Positions 1 through 9,036 are shown, counted from the stretch's first letter. The stretch is DNA of 64,000 nt from Streptomyces luteolus (GCF_029968015.1 NZ_JASCIS010000011.1:124001-188000), one strand, 5' to 3'. Notes: generated by a model not told the origin, from the sequence alone. Numbers and translations are program-made.

Positions 1-344
1 AGTTGCAGGGCGAGCGTGGCGAGGCCGAGCGGCGGCAGGTCGAGGCGGAGCAGCGCGATCCGGTCGGACTCCAGGAGGGCGCGCGCGGAGTACAGCCGGT
101 GCACGGTGCGGTCGGGGAGCGACGCCGGGTACAGGACGATCACGTACCCGTGCAGGTCGAGCAGGGTCTGCAGCTCGGCGAGCGTGTGCTCAACGGTGTG
201 CTCGCGCCCGGGTGGTTGGAGCACGGCGGCGGGCGGTGTCTGCCGGTCGGGCGGCGGCAGCACGAGGTCCGCACTGGTGACGGCTATCGCGGTCGGCACT
301 TCCCCACACCCCCACACCCCGTTCACTTCGGCAGATGCGGCCAT
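1..344 (-). CDS. Hypothetical protein, C-terminus outside the window
   Basis: An open frame runs leftward from an ATG at 344 and leaves the window at base 1, giving about 114 N-terminal residues. The translation contains a plausible folded segment (EHTVEHTLAELQTLLDLHG followed by YVIVLYPASLPDRTV) with strongly biased G/C at third positions, which supports coding. An in-frame GTG near 300 is an alternative start, because the first 15 residues (rich in G, W and C) look less convincing. I do not recognise the family. It is divergent from the chitinase gene, so their promoters share 345-523. Confidence 0.55.
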   Translation of the reverse strand, partial: MAASAEVNGVWGCGEVPTAIAVTSADLVLPPPDRQTPPAAVLQPPGREHTVEHTLAELQTLLDLHGYVIVLYPASLPDRTVHRLYSARALLESDRIALLRLDLPPLGLATLALQ

Positions 345-418
345 CGTCCGCGTCTGCACCATATCCAGCAAGCAGCGCCTTCAACACTGGATCGCCCGTC
401 GATCGTTCTGCAGAGGCC

Positions 419-447
419 TTGACAAGACCATTGGCCTAGACCAGTTT
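419..447 (+). promoter_or_regulatory. Chitinase promoter with DasR-type (dre) operator
   Basis: The 16-mer ATTGGCCTAGACCAGT at 430-445 is a close match to the palindromic dre consensus ACTGGTCTAGACCAGT, bound by the GntR-family repressor DasR at Streptomyces chitin and aminosugar genes. A TTGACA at 419-424 fits a -35 box, with a weak -10 about 17-18 bases on, so the operator would overlap the core promoter. The inferred effect is repression that is relieved by aminosugar phosphates. The assignment rests on the motif match and its position before a chitinase. Confidence 0.8.
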
Positions 448-523
448 GTACGGTCAACAGCACCCGCGGTGGCCACCGTTCGTGCCTGCACCACTCCTGC
501 ATTTCCCCCACTAGGAGGCAGCA

Positions 524-1558
524 GTGCACCGTATATCCCGAAAGAACCGCCGCGTGGGCGTCGCCGTCGCGGCCGCGGTCTGCGCGCTCGCGTTCGCCGG
601 TACGGCCACGGCCACGCAGGCCGGTGCGGGCGGTGTCGACGAGGCCGGGTTCCAGGTCTCCGTCGGCGCCGAGGCCGTCCCGAAGCACGCGGTGACCGGC
701 TACTGGCAGAACTTCAATAACGGCGCCACCGTGCAGAAACTCGCCGACGTCCAGGACGAGTACGACATCATCGCCGTCGCCTTCGCGGACGCCACCGGCA
801 CCCCGGGACAGGTGAAGTTCAACCTCGACTCGGCCGGGCTCGGCGGGTACACGGTGGACGCCTTCAAGGCCGACATCAAGGCGAAGCAGGCCGCGGGCAA
901 GTCCGTGATCCTTTCCGTCGGCGGCGAGAAGGGCACGGTCGCGGTCAACGACGCGGCGTCGGCGACGGCGTTCGCGGACTCGGTCTACGCGCAGATGCAG
1001 GAGTACGGCTTCGACGGGGTCGACATCGACCTGGAGAACGGGCTCAACTCCACGTACATGTCGCAGGCCCTGAAGTCGCTCGCGCAGAAGGCGCCGGGGC
1101 TCGTCATCACGATGGCGCCGCAGACGATCGACATGCAGTCGCCGCAGAACGAGTACTTCAAGACGGCACTGAACATCAAGGACATTCTGACCGTCGTCAA
1201 CATGCAGTACTACAACAGCGGTTCGATGCTGGGCTGCGACGGCAAGGTCTACTCGCAGGGCACGGTCGACTTCCTGACCGGCCTCGCCTGCATCCAGCTG
1301 GAGAACGGCCTCGACCCGTCCCAGGTCGGCATCGGCACCCCGGCCTCGACCCGGGCGGCGGGCGGCGGGTATGTCGAACCCTCCGTGGTGAACGCCGCCC
1401 TCGACTGCCTCGCCAAGGGCACGAACTGCGGTTCGTTCAAGCCGTCGAAGACCTATCCGGGGATCCGGGGTGCGATGACGTGGTCGACCAACTGGGATGC
1501 GGCGGCGGGTAGTTCGTGGTCCGGCACGGTCGGACCGCACGTTCACGGCTTGCCGTAG
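524..1558 (+). CDS. Secreted GH18 chitinase
   Basis: This encodes a 344-residue endochitinase hydrolysing beta-1,4 N-acetylglucosamine links outside the cell. The GH18 active-site motif DGVDIDLE is at about residues 164-171, with the catalytic acid at E171. The N-terminus (basic RKNRR, then a hydrophobic stretch ending ATATQA at about 32) is a signal peptide. The rest is a single catalytic domain with no carbohydrate-binding module, like the small bacterial GH18 enzymes. The start is GTG at 524, chosen because AGGAGG lies about 7 bases upstream. A dre-type operator sits about 80 bp upstream, so it is probably part of the DasR/chitin regulon. A perfect palindrome at 1641-1678 lies downstream. 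Confidence 0.92.
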   Translation: MHRISRKNRRVGVAVAAAVCALAFAGTATATQAGAGGVDEAGFQVSVGAEAVPKHAVTGYWQNFNNGATVQKLADVQDEYDIIAVAFADATGTPGQVKFNLDSAGLGGYTVDAFKADIKAKQAAGKSVILSVGGEKGTVAVNDAASATAFADSVYAQMQEYGFDGVDIDLENGLNSTYMSQALKSLAQKAPGLVITMAPQTIDMQSPQNEYFKTALNIKDILTVVNMQYYNSGSMLGCDGKVYSQGTVDFLTGLACIQLENGLDPSQVGIGTPASTRAAGGGYVEPSVVNAALDCLAKGTNCGSFKPSKTYPGIRGAMTWSTNWDAAAGSSWSGTVGPHVHGLP

Positions 1559-1640
1559 GCGCTTTCTTCCCCACCCCGCCCCTTCCCGCTGTGTCGATAT
1601 GCGGCTGGCGCCGCGTGGCCTCGCCGGACAGGCCTCCTCA

Positions 1641-1678
1641 ATCGCCGGAGGGGCTCAAATTTGAGCCCCTCCGGCGAT
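1641..1678. terminator. Perfect 38-bp palindrome between convergent genes
   Basis: Arms of 19 bases (1641-1659 and 1660-1678) are exact complements with no loop, centred on AAATTT. The site lies between the convergent chitinase and Nramp-like genes, so it may act as a bidirectional terminator. The same core (GAGGGGCTCAAATTTGAGC...) recurs at 58297-58320, and related versions occur at 4932-4967, near 8540, 10448-10469 and 12270, so it is also a dispersed repeat. Confidence 0.75.
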
Positions 1679-1681
1679 GGC

Positions 1682-2986
1682 CTACCAGGGCAGCTCCCGC
1701 ACCTGCTGCACGCACAGCACCACGAACAGCAACCCCGCCGCCGCCAGCATCCCGTTGCTCACCCACCCGTTCCGCCACTCCCCCGGCGTCCGCGAGGAAT
1801 TGAGCAGCCAGATCAGCGTCGCCGCCAGGAACGGCATGAAGAACGCCCCGAGTACGCCGTACACGATCACCAGGCCGAACGGCCGGTCCAGCCAGAGCAG
1901 GGCCATCGGCGGGAACGTCAGCCAGAGCAGATAGCCGCGGAACGCCCAGGACCGCTCCCGCTCGCCCGTCGCCACCTCGGCCACCGCCGCCCCGCCGGCC
2001 CCCTCGCCCCGCAGCCGGCCCACGAAGTCGGCGAACATCAGGCTCACGCCGTGCCACACGCCGATCAGGGACGAGAACGACGTGGCGAAGAAGCCGATCA
2101 GGAACAGCTTGGCCGTGGCCGCCCCATACCGCTCCTCCAGGATCGTGCCCAGGTCGATCAGGCCCTTGTCGCCCTGGGTGAGCGCGAGACCGGTCGTGTG
2201 CAGCAGCTCCGCGCCGACGATCAGCATCGCGACGACGAACACACCGGTCGTGACGTACGCGACGCGGTTGTCGAGCCGCATCACCTTCATCCAGCCGGGG
2301 TTGGTCCAGCCCTTGGCGTTCACCCAGTACCCGTACGCCGCCATCGTGATCGTGCCGCCGACGCCGCCGATCAGGCCGAGGGTGTAGAGCAGCGAGCCGT
2401 CCGGCAGGACCGGGACCAGGCCCGCGAAGGCCTCGCCGAGGTTCGGCGCGACCCGGATCGCGACGTAGACGACGACCACGAACATGACGCCGATCAGGAC
2501 CGTCATGGCCTTCTCGAAGACCGCGTACTTGTTGAACCAGACGAAGACGAGGCCGACCAGGCCCATCCCGATGGCCCACACCTTGAGGTCGGGACCCTCC
2601 GGGAAGAGCGCGACGAGCGGCAGCGCCGAGGACGACATCGCCGTGGCGCCGTAGACGAAGCCCCAGATGACCACGTAGATCGCGAAGTAGACCGTGGTCC
2701 AGCGGCCCAGGCTCTGCCAGCCGTCGAAGAGGGTGCGGCCGGTGGCGAGATGCCAGCGGCCCGCCGCCTCCGCCAGGGAGATCTTCACGAGGCAGCCGAT
2801 CACGGCGGCCCACATCAGCGTGTATCCGAACTTGCTGCCCGCGATCAGCGTGGCCACCAGGTCACCCGCGCCGACACCGGTCGCGGCGACCACGATGCCC
2901 GGGCCGATGTAGCGCCAACTGGACTTGCGCGGCTGCGCGCCGTCCTCCACTACCCCGCCCCTGATGTTGCCGGTCGTGTCCGCCAT
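1682..2986 (-). CDS. Nramp-related membrane transporter
   Basis: This is a 434-residue multi-spanning membrane protein with about 11 hydrophobic helices and an Nramp-type N-terminus (RYIGPGIVVAATGVGAGDLVA). Classical Nramp proteins import Mn2+ or Fe2+ using DPGN in helix 1 and MPH in helix 6. Here helix 1 reads TGVGAGDL and the equivalent of helix 6 reads ITMAAYGYW, so the usual metal-binding residues are not conserved. It may move another cation such as Mg2+, or have another role. The start at 2986 follows a GGGGAGG ribosome-binding site. The gene is divergent from the carboxypeptidase gene and convergent with the chitinase gene. The family call is firm, the substrate is not. Confidence 0.85.
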   Translation of the reverse strand: MADTTGNIRGGVVEDGAQPRKSSWRYIGPGIVVAATGVGAGDLVATLIAGSKFGYTLMWAAVIGCLVKISLAEAAGRWHLATGRTLFDGWQSLGRWTTVYFAIYVVIWGFVYGATAMSSSALPLVALFPEGPDLKVWAIGMGLVGLVFVWFNKYAVFEKAMTVLIGVMFVVVVYVAIRVAPNLGEAFAGLVPVLPDGSLLYTLGLIGGVGGTITMAAYGYWVNAKGWTNPGWMKVMRLDNRVAYVTTGVFVVAMLIVGAELLHTTGLALTQGDKGLIDLGTILEERYGAATAKLFLIGFFATSFSSLIGVWHGVSLMFADFVGRLRGEGAGGAAVAEVATGERERSWAFRGYLLWLTFPPMALLWLDRPFGLVIVYGVLGAFFMPFLAATLIWLLNSSRTPGEWRNGWVSNGMLAAAGLLFVVLCVQQVRELPW

Positions 2987-3223
2987 GCCGCCTCCCCGCC
3001 GTCCGGGGCTCGTCCCCCAGTACGAGTACGTCAGTGATCGTGGTCACCAAAGCGCGAACCCGCTGATCGCACAAGGGGTTTGACCGACGCCCGCCTTGAC
3101 TGCCCCTTTACTCCCACCCATCACTCTTGACCCGTCCATGCCAGGGGCCAAGGATGAGCGGCTGAGTACCACCCCCAGAAGAGTTCCAACACAAGCTCCA
3201 CCCCCCACATTTCAGGAGCGCTC

Positions 3224-4573
3224 ATGCGTATATGCGTACGCAGCAAACGCGGTGCCGCCCTTGCGGCGCTCGTGGCGGTGGCGATCGCCGCACCGCTGAC
3301 CGCCAACGCCGCACCGTCCGGCGACGATCCGAAGCCGCGGGCCGCAGCGCCGGCCGGCTCCGCCGACGACCGGCGGATCAGGCAGTACGAGATCCACGGC
3401 CCGTCGACGGCGGCCGACCGTACGAAGATCGCCTCGTCCGGGGTCTCGGTCGACGAGGCGCGGGACCACTCCGTGGTCGTCTCCGCCACCGCCGAACAGG
3501 CCGAACTCCTGCGTGGCCAGGGCCACAAGCTGAAGGCGCTGGCGGGCCCGCCCAAGCGGCTCGGCGGCAAGGCGGCCGAGCCGAAGGACTTCCCGGCCGA
3601 GGACGCGAAGTACCACACGTACGCCGAGATGAACGCGGAGATCGACCGGCAGATCGCCGCGCACCCGGACCTGATCAGCAAGAAGGTCATCGGCAAGTCC
3701 CACGAGGGCCGGGACATCATCGCGGTCAAGCTGAGCGACAAGGTCGCCGACGACGAGGCCGAGCCCGAGGTCCTGTTCACCCACCACCAGCACGCGCGCG
3801 AGCACCTGACCGTCGAGATGGCGCTGTACCTGGTGAGGACCTTCGGCGACGGGTACGGCTCCGACGAGCGCGTGACGAAGATGCTCGACGAGCGCGAGGT
3901 CTGGATCGTCCCGGACGTGAACCCGGACGGCGGCGAGTACGACATCAAGACCGGCGAGTACCAGAGCTGGCGCCTCAACCGGCAGCCCAACGAGGGCGGC
4001 GACACCGGCACCGACCTCAACCGCAACTGGGCCTACAAGTGGGGCTGCTGCGGCGGCTCGTCGGACGTGCCGGGCTCGGAGACGTACCGGGGCAGCGAGG
4101 CCGAGTCGGCGCCGGAGACCAAGGTCGTCGCGGACTTCGTGCGCGGCCGGGTGGTGGACGGCAAGCAGCAGATCAAGGCGGCCATCGACTTCCACACGTA
4201 CAGCGAGCTGGTGCTCTGGCCGTACGGCTACACCACCGACGACACCGCCGAGGGCCTGACGCAGGACGACCGGGACGCGCACGCCGCGGTCGGCGAGGCG
4301 ATGGCCGAGTCGAACGGGTACACACCGCAGCAGTCCAGCGATCTGTACGTCACGGACGGGTCGATCGACGACTGGCTGTGGGGGGACCAGAAGATATTCT
4401 CGTACACCTTCGAGATGTACCCGTCGTCGGCCGGCGGGGGCGGTTTCTACCCGCCCGACGAGGTGATCGAGAAGGAGACCAGCCGCAACAAGGACGCGGT
4501 GCTGCAACTCCTGGAGAACGCCGACTGCATGTACCGCTCCATCGGCAAGGAGGAGCAGTACTGCAAGGCGTGA
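3224..4573 (+). CDS. Secreted M14 zinc carboxypeptidase
   Basis: This is a 449-residue metallocarboxypeptidase. A signal peptide (about residues 1-30, ending TANAA) is followed by a propeptide-like region to about 125, then the M14 catalytic domain. Zinc ligands appear as HxxE in HQHAREH (H190, E193) and H324 in IDFHTYSE. The general base is E397 in SYTFEMYP. The substrate-carboxylate region [10 protein letters not shown] is at about 264-273. It should remove C-terminal residues from extracellular peptides. The ATG at 3224 follows AGGAG by about 5 bases. The 237-bp region upstream (2987-3223) is shared with the divergent Nramp-like gene, and no clear operator was seen there. Confidence 0.92.
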   Translation: MRICVRSKRGAALAALVAVAIAAPLTANAAPSGDDPKPRAAAPAGSADDRRIRQYEIHGPSTAADRTKIASSGVSVDEARDHSVVVSATAEQAELLRGQGHKLKALAGPPKRLGGKAAEPKDFPAEDAKYHTYAEMNAEIDRQIAAHPDLISKKVIGKSHEGRDIIAVKLSDKVADDEAEPEVLFTHHQHAREHLTVEMALYLVRTFGDGYGSDERVTKMLDEREVWIVPDVNPDGGEYDIKTGEYQSWRLNRQPNEGGDTGTDLNRNWAYKWGCCGGSSDVPGSETYRGSEAESAPETKVVADFVRGRVVDGKQQIKAAIDFHTYSELVLWPYGYTTDDTAEGLTQDDRDAHAAVGEAMAESNGYTPQQSSDLYVTDGSIDDWLWGDQKIFSYTFEMYPSSAGGGGFYPPDEVIEKETSRNKDAVLQLLENADCMYRSIGKEEQYCKA

Positions 4574-4579
4574 ACTCCC

Positions 4580-4915
4580 CTACCTGGCACGGTTGTTGAG
4601 GTAGAACCCGAGGACCGGGGCGAGCTCCGCGAACCACTGCTGCAGCCGCTCCGGTCGCTTGGCGTCGACCATGCACTCGGCGAACGCCCCGCTCGCGTGC
4701 GTCACGCCCACGCGCAGGCAGGTGCCCTGGCCGGTGAAGTGGACGTTGCCGACCTCGTGCCAGCCGAACTCGGCGGTGTGGCCGAAGTTCTCGAAACACA
4801 CCCCGGCCGCGTCGACGACGACGGCCCGGCCCTTGTCGGTGGCCAGGAAGTCCGGGCCCTGCGGGGGCGGAGGCTGCTGCGGAGGGTACGCGGGCGGGGG
4901 TGGGCCGAATGACAT
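4580..4915 (-). CDS. Conserved hypothetical, proline-rich N-terminus
   Basis: This is a 111-residue soluble protein: about 20 residues rich in Pro and Gln (PPPPAYPPQQPPPPQG), then a compact domain (DKGRAVVVDAAGVCFENFGHTAEFGWHEV and onward). No signal peptide or membrane segment is visible. An AGGA lies about 8 bases before the ATG at 4915. The stop is 7 bp from the convergent carboxypeptidase stop. The function is unknown, and the coding call rests on codon bias, the ribosome-binding site and domain-like composition. Confidence 0.7.
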   Translation of the reverse strand: MSFGPPPPAYPPQQPPPPQGPDFLATDKGRAVVVDAAGVCFENFGHTAEFGWHEVGNVHFTGQGTCLRVGVTHASGAFAECMVDAKRPERLQQWFAELAPVLGFYLNNRAR

Positions 4916-4931
4916 GCGGAAATCCTAAGCA

Positions 4932-4967
4932 ATCGCCGGACGGGCTGAATTCAGCCCGTCCGGCGAT
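4932..4967. terminator. Perfect 36-bp palindrome
   Basis: Arms 4932-4949 and 4950-4967 are exact complements centred on GAATTC. The site lies between the stop of the GntP permease gene (4992, minus strand) and the start of the small hypothetical gene (4915), so it could end transcription of the permease operon. It belongs to the same dispersed family as 1641-1678 but differs in the inner arm (CGGGCTGAATTC...). Confidence 0.7.
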
Positions 4968-4991
4968 CGAGGACAACGGGGAAAGAGATCC

Positions 4992-6467
4992 CTACACCAC
5001 CAGGCTGAGCAACGCCGCGACGGCGAACCCGGCGACCGACAGGACCGACTCAAGGACCGTCCACGACTTCAACGTGTCCCGCTCGGAGATCCCGAAGTAC
5101 TTGGAGACGATCCAGAAGCCGCCGTCGTTGACGTGCGAGGCGAAGATCGAACCGGCCGAGATGGCCATGATGACCAGGGCGAGGAAGGGCTGCGAGTGAC
5201 CGCCGCCCTCCACCAGCGGGACGACGATGCCGGCGGTGGCGACGATCGCGACGGTCGCCGAACCCTGCGCGACGCGCAGCACCACGGAGATCAGGTACGC
5301 GAGCACGATGACCGGCAGGCCCATGCCGTTGAAGGCGTCGGCGAGCGCGTCCGCGATGCCCGAGCCCTTGAGGACGGCGCCGAAGACCCCGCCCGCGCCG
5401 ACGACGAGCAGGATGTTGCCGACCGGCTTCAGGGACGCGGTGGAGACCTGCTCCAGGGACTTGCGGTGCCAGCCGCGGCGGATGCCGAGCAGCCAGTACG
5501 CGAGCAGCAGCGCGATCGTCAGGGCGACGAAGGGGTGGCCGAAGAACTCGATGACCGAGCGCAGCGTGGACTCGTCGAGGGCGATCGAGGAGAACGTCGC
5601 GGCGAGGATCAGGAACAGCGGCGTACCGATGATGGTGAAGACCGTGGAGAGGGCGACCGGCTTCTCCGGGGCCTTGGCGTGGGACTCGGCGCGGTCGGCG
5701 GCGACGGCGGCCTTGGCCTCCTCGGTGGCCTCCAGCATGTCGTGCGGCACGGGCACGAAGAGGCGGTTGCCGATCCAGGTCGAGTAGGCCCAGGCGGCGA
5801 GCACGGCGGGGATGCCGCAGACGATGCCCATGATGATGATCCAGCCGAGCGAGACGTTGAACAGTCCGGCGGCGGCGACGGGGCCGGGGTGCGGCGGCAG
5901 GAACGCGTGGGTCATGGAGAGACCGGCGAGCAGCGGCATGCAGTACAGGAGTATGGACTTGCCGGAGCGCTTGGCGGCGGCGTAGACGATCGGCGCGAGG
6001 ACGAAGATGCCGACGTCGAAGAAGACCGGGATACCGAAGATCAGGCCGGTCATACCCATGGCGAGCGGGGCGCGCTTCTCACCGAAGAGGCCGAGGAGCC
6101 GGGAGCTCAACACCTCGGCGCCGCCGGAGACTTCGAGTATCGCGCCGAGCATGGTGCCGAGGCCGATGATGATGGCGACGTGGCCGAGGATGCCGCCCAT
6201 GCCGGACTCGATCAACGAGACGGTGTCGGACTTCTGGACGGTGCCGAAGAGTTCCGTGACGGAGAGGCCGGCCGCGAGTCCCACGGCGATGGAGACGGCG
6301 AGCAGGGCGACGAAGGGCTGCAGCCTGATCTTGATGATCAGGAAGAGCAGCAGGGCGATACCGAGAGCGGCGACGGTGAGCAGTCCCGCGGTGCCGTCGA
6401 TGAAGGTGAGCAGTCCACCGGTGTGGGGTGGCGCCTCGGCGGGGGGCGCGGCGGCGGCAAGCAGCAT
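4992..6467 (-). CDS. GntP-family gluconate/organic-acid permease
   Basis: This is a 491-residue inner-membrane permease with about 12-14 hydrophobic helices and GntP signatures (GLIFGIPVFFDVGIFVLAPI, FLPPHPGPVAAAG). The family imports gluconate, related aldonates or hydroxy acids with protons. The start at 6467 (MLLAAAAPP) is preferred over 6488 because GGAG lies 8 bases before it. It is followed upstream by a RidA gene, an IclR regulator and a PfkB kinase, all on the same strand. It is therefore probably the uptake step of that catabolic unit, though its actual substrate cannot be read from the sequence. Confidence 0.9.
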   Translation of the reverse strand: MLLAAAAPPAEAPPHTGGLLTFIDGTAGLLTVAALGIALLLFLIIKIRLQPFVALLAVSIAVGLAAGLSVTELFGTVQKSDTVSLIESGMGGILGHVAIIIGLGTMLGAILEVSGGAEVLSSRLLGLFGEKRAPLAMGMTGLIFGIPVFFDVGIFVLAPIVYAAAKRSGKSILLYCMPLLAGLSMTHAFLPPHPGPVAAAGLFNVSLGWIIIMGIVCGIPAVLAAWAYSTWIGNRLFVPVPHDMLEATEEAKAAVAADRAESHAKAPEKPVALSTVFTIIGTPLFLILAATFSSIALDESTLRSVIEFFGHPFVALTIALLLAYWLLGIRRGWHRKSLEQVSTASLKPVGNILLVVGAGGVFGAVLKGSGIADALADAFNGMGLPVIVLAYLISVVLRVAQGSATVAIVATAGIVVPLVEGGGHSQPFLALVIMAISAGSIFASHVNDGGFWIVSKYFGISERDTLKSWTVLESVLSVAGFAVAALLSLVV

Positions 6468-6596
6468 GTGAGTAACTCCATTGTCCAAACGGGTGCTTGA
6501 GGGTGTGGGGGGTCACGGCACGGCGCGCCCGGGGGAAGCTGCGCCGTGCCGTGGGCCTGGTGGTGCGGAAGGTCTAACGGCATGTCTGACGGCATG

Positions 6597-7007
6597 TCAG
6601 CCGAGGACGGCCAGGGCGTCGATCTCGATGAGGAGGCCCTTGGGGAGGCCGACGTACACGGTCGTACGGGCGGAGGCAGGGGCCTTCAGACCCTGCTCCT
6701 CGAAGTACTCGTTGTAGATCTGGTTCATCTCGGCGAAGTGGTCCACGTCCGTGAGGTAGACGCGCATCATCATCACGTCGTCCCAGGTGGCGCCGCCCTC
6801 TTCGAGGATCGCCTTGACGTTGGCGAAGGTCTGCAGGGTCTGCTCGCGCAGGGTCGGGCCGGCCGGGGTGGGGGCCTTGCCCTCCTCGGCGGGCAGGAAG
6901 CCGACCTGGCCGGCGACCTGGAGGATGTTGCCCTTCTTCACGCCGTGCGAGAACTTCGCGGGCGGGGTGGTGTGGGTGGCCGGGGTGAGGGCGGTCTTCT
7001 CGGTCAT
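6597..7007 (-). CDS. RidA-family imine/enamine deaminase
   Basis: This is a 136-residue protein of the RidA/YjgF family. Members hydrolyse reactive enamines and imines released by PLP-dependent dehydratases to keto acids and ammonia. It spans the full family length with typical segments (ILQVAGQVG, EQTLQTFANVKAILEEGGATWDDVM, LLIEIDALAVL). Its third-last segment reads ASARTTVYVGLP, where the family has a conserved Arg. AAGGAG lies before the ATG at 7007. Its neighbour is a type III PLP deaminase/aldolase (9089-10399), which would generate exactly such intermediates. Confidence 0.9.
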   Translation of the reverse strand: MTEKTALTPATHTTPPAKFSHGVKKGNILQVAGQVGFLPAEEGKAPTPAGPTLREQTLQTFANVKAILEEGGATWDDVMMMRVYLTDVDHFAEMNQIYNEYFEEQGLKAPASARTTVYVGLPKGLLIEIDALAVLG

Positions 7008-7066
7008 GAACGCGTCTCCTTCTGAGGGGTGTTGAGCAGCGAGCGGATGGAACCGCGGGTCACGGG

Positions 7067-7816
7067 CTACGCGGGGGTGTGGCCCGAGTACTCGCGGCTG
7101 ATGGCGTCCGCGGTGCGGCGCACCTGCGGCAGCAGGGTGAGGAGTTCCTCGGCGGTGACGACGACGTTCGGCGCGGAGACCGACATGGCGGCGACGACCT
7201 TTCCGTCCGCACCGCGGATGGGGGCCCCGATGCAGTTGATGGACTCCTCGTGGCCACCGAGGTCGGTGGCCCAGCCCTGTTCCCGTACGACCGCGAGTTC
7301 CTTGAGGAAGGCAGCGGCGTTGGGTATCGAACGGGCCGTGTACATGGGGTAGTCGAGCTTCTCGGCGACGGCGCGCCGCTCCGGCTCGGACAGGTCGGCG
7401 AGCAGCAGCTTGGCCACGGCGGCGACGGTGATCGCGACGGGCTTGCCGATGCGGGAGTACATCCGCACCGGGTAGCGGCTCTCCACCTTGTCGATGTAGA
7501 GGACCTCGTTCTCCTCGTACACGGCGAGGTGGACGGTGTGGCCGATCTGTTCGTTCAGCTCGACCAGGTGCGGGTGGGCGATCTCGCGCACGTCGAGGTT
7601 CTCCACCGCCTCCTGGGCGAGGGCGAAGAGCCGGGCGCCCAGGCGGTACCGCTGGTCGGACTGGCGGTACACGAGGCCGTGCTCGTGCAGCGTGCGCAGC
7701 AGCCGCAGCGCGGTCGACTTGTGCACGTCGAGCCGCTCGGCGACCTGCCCCAGGTCAGCGGGCCCCTCCGCGAGCAGCGGCAGGATGCTCAGCGCCCGGT
7801 CGACGGTCTGGCTCAT
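7067..7816 (-). CDS. IclR-family transcriptional regulator
   Basis: This is a 249-residue regulator with an N-terminal winged helix-turn-helix (residues 1-65, SQTVDRALSILPLLAEG, LDVHKSTALRLLRTL) and a C-terminal IclR effector domain (about 75-245). The start at 7816 is chosen because the ATG overlaps the kinase stop (ATGA), giving translational coupling, and because the helix-turn-helix begins immediately. It probably controls the divergent deaminase and kinase promoters. A 19-bp palindrome at 9037-9055 in that intergenic region is the best operator candidate. The ligand is unknown, and a keto acid or sugar acid from the pathway is plausible. Confidence 0.9.
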   Translation of the reverse strand: MSQTVDRALSILPLLAEGPADLGQVAERLDVHKSTALRLLRTLHEHGLVYRQSDQRYRLGARLFALAQEAVENLDVREIAHPHLVELNEQIGHTVHLAVYEENEVLYIDKVESRYPVRMYSRIGKPVAITVAAVAKLLLADLSEPERRAVAEKLDYPMYTARSIPNAAAFLKELAVVREQGWATDLGGHEESINCIGAPIRGADGKVVAAMSVSAPNVVVTAEELLTLLPQVRRTADAISREYSGHTPA

Positions 7817-8949
7817 GTGGTCACTACCTCCCCGGCCCAGGTCTGGATCGTGTCCGGGCCAAGGCGCAGTGTCCCCCACGCCTCGGCCGGGAGAGCGGCA
7901 AGCCGGTCGGCCTCGGCGCGGGCGGGCGGTGCGCCCAGGTCGCCGGGGACGAGCAGGGCGGCGGCGGCCATCAGGTGGCCGTGGCGCAGCCGCTCGGAGT
8001 CGGTGAGTCCGCGCAGGGTGGCGGAGAGGAACCCGGCGGCGAAGGCGTCGCCCGCGCCGACGGAGGCGACGACGTCGACCTTGAGAGAGGGCTCGTACGT
8101 GGCCTCCGTACCGCTGAAGACCGTCGCGCCCTGGGCGCCCTGCTTGACGACGAGGGTGCGGGGCTCGGGCAGCGCGGCGCGGACGGCGGCGGGCCCGCCG
8201 GTGATGCCCCAGGCGGCCTCGGCCTCGTCCTCACCGACGAACACGAGGTCGCTGCCGCGCGCCAGGTCGAGCAGGACGGGTCCGGCCAGCGCGGGGTCGG
8301 CCCACAGGTGGACGCGGTAGTTGACGTCGAAGGAGACCAGCGGCCTGCCCGGCCGGGGCGCGGTGAGGTTCCGCATCAGGTCGAGGCAGTCGGCGGAGAG
8401 GGCGGCGGTGATGCCGGACACGTGCAGGATCTCGCCGTCGGCGAGGGAGTCCGGGTCGATGTTCCCGGGGGCCATGGCGGAGGCGGCGGAGCCGGCGCGG
8501 TAGTAGGCGACCTCGGCGGGGGGCTCGTTTCCGGCGCCAAATTCAGCCCCTCCGGCGTTTGAGGAGCGGGGTCCGGGGCGGAGCCCCGTGGCGGAGGTGC
8601 GGTCTACCGCGCGCTCTCCGGCCGTACGGAAGTAGATCCCAGTAGGCCGAGACGCATCGCGCACGACGGCGGACGTATCCACCCCACATGCCGCGATCTC
8701 GGAGATCAGATGCTCCCCGAACCCGTCCGCACCGACCCTGCTGACCCACCGCGCCCGATGCCCGGCCAGGGCCAACGCGCAGGCGACGTTGGACTCCGCG
8801 CCGCCGATGCCGCGCTCGAAGGTCGGGACGTCGGCGAGCCGTCCGGGGCGGGAGGGCCGGAACGTGACCATGGACTCACCGAGGCAGACCACGTCGGTAC
8901 CGACGTGTTCCGCCCCCTGGAGGGGTCCTGACGCGTTCACGGTGGGCAC
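7813..8949 (-). CDS. PfkB-family sugar kinase carrying an in-frame repeat insertion
   Basis: This is a 378-residue ribokinase/PfkB-family kinase, most like 2-keto-3-deoxygluconate kinases. The N-terminal substrate lid reads GIGGAESNVACALA, and the C-terminal signature DVVASVGAGDAFAAGF holds the catalytic Asp. The start is GTG at 8949 because GAAGGAG lies 7 bases before it. Residues about 115-141 (VDRTSATGLRPGPRSSNAGG...) do not look like PfkB sequence and are encoded by a copy of the dispersed palindromic repeat (8538-8588). Without them GERA would join PAEVAYYRAG, as in ordinary family members. The insertion keeps the frame, so the protein may still fold, but activity is uncertain. It is coupled to the IclR gene by ATGA. 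Confidence 0.85.
   Translation of the reverse strand: MPTVNASGPLQGAEHVGTDVVCLGESMVTFRPSRPGRLADVPTFERGIGGAESNVACALALAGHRARWVSRVGADGFGEHLISEIAACGVDTSAVVRDASRPTGIYFRTAGERAVDRTSATGLRPGPRSSNAGGAEFGAGNEPPAEVAYYRAGSAASAMAPGNIDPDSLADGEILHVSGITAALSADCLDLMRNLTAPRPGRPLVSFDVNYRVHLWADPALAGPVLLDLARGSDLVFVGEDEAEAAWGITGGPAAVRAALPEPRTLVVKQGAQGATVFSGTEATYEPSLKVDVVASVGAGDAFAAGFLSATLRGLTDSERLRHGHLMAAAALLVPGDLGAPPARAEADRLAALPAEAWGTLRLGPDTIQTWAGEVVTT
8538..8588. repeat. Dispersed intergenic repeat inside the kinase gene
   Basis: The segment contains TTCAGCCCCTCCGGCGTTTG, then GAGGAGCGGGGTCCGG and a GGGGC/GCCCC hairpin. The same string types are found between genes at 10411-10500, 12270-12345 and 58260-58320. Here it lies within a coding sequence and adds about 27 codons (about 8527-8607) without shifting the frame. 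Confidence 0.75.
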
Positions 8950-9036
8950 GCTCGATCTCCTTCGCCGCTGGGCCGGGCGCCATTGACCCGGTATTGGCTC
9001 GGATGTTAGACAGCAGTAAGCGAAATACGCAATGGC

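Noticed and set aside
323..1546. 407-codon open frame antisense to the chitinase
   Set aside because: It is Arg/Val/Leu-rich with no domain, and arises from the G/C bias of the chitinase codons; the GH18 motif is on the other strand.
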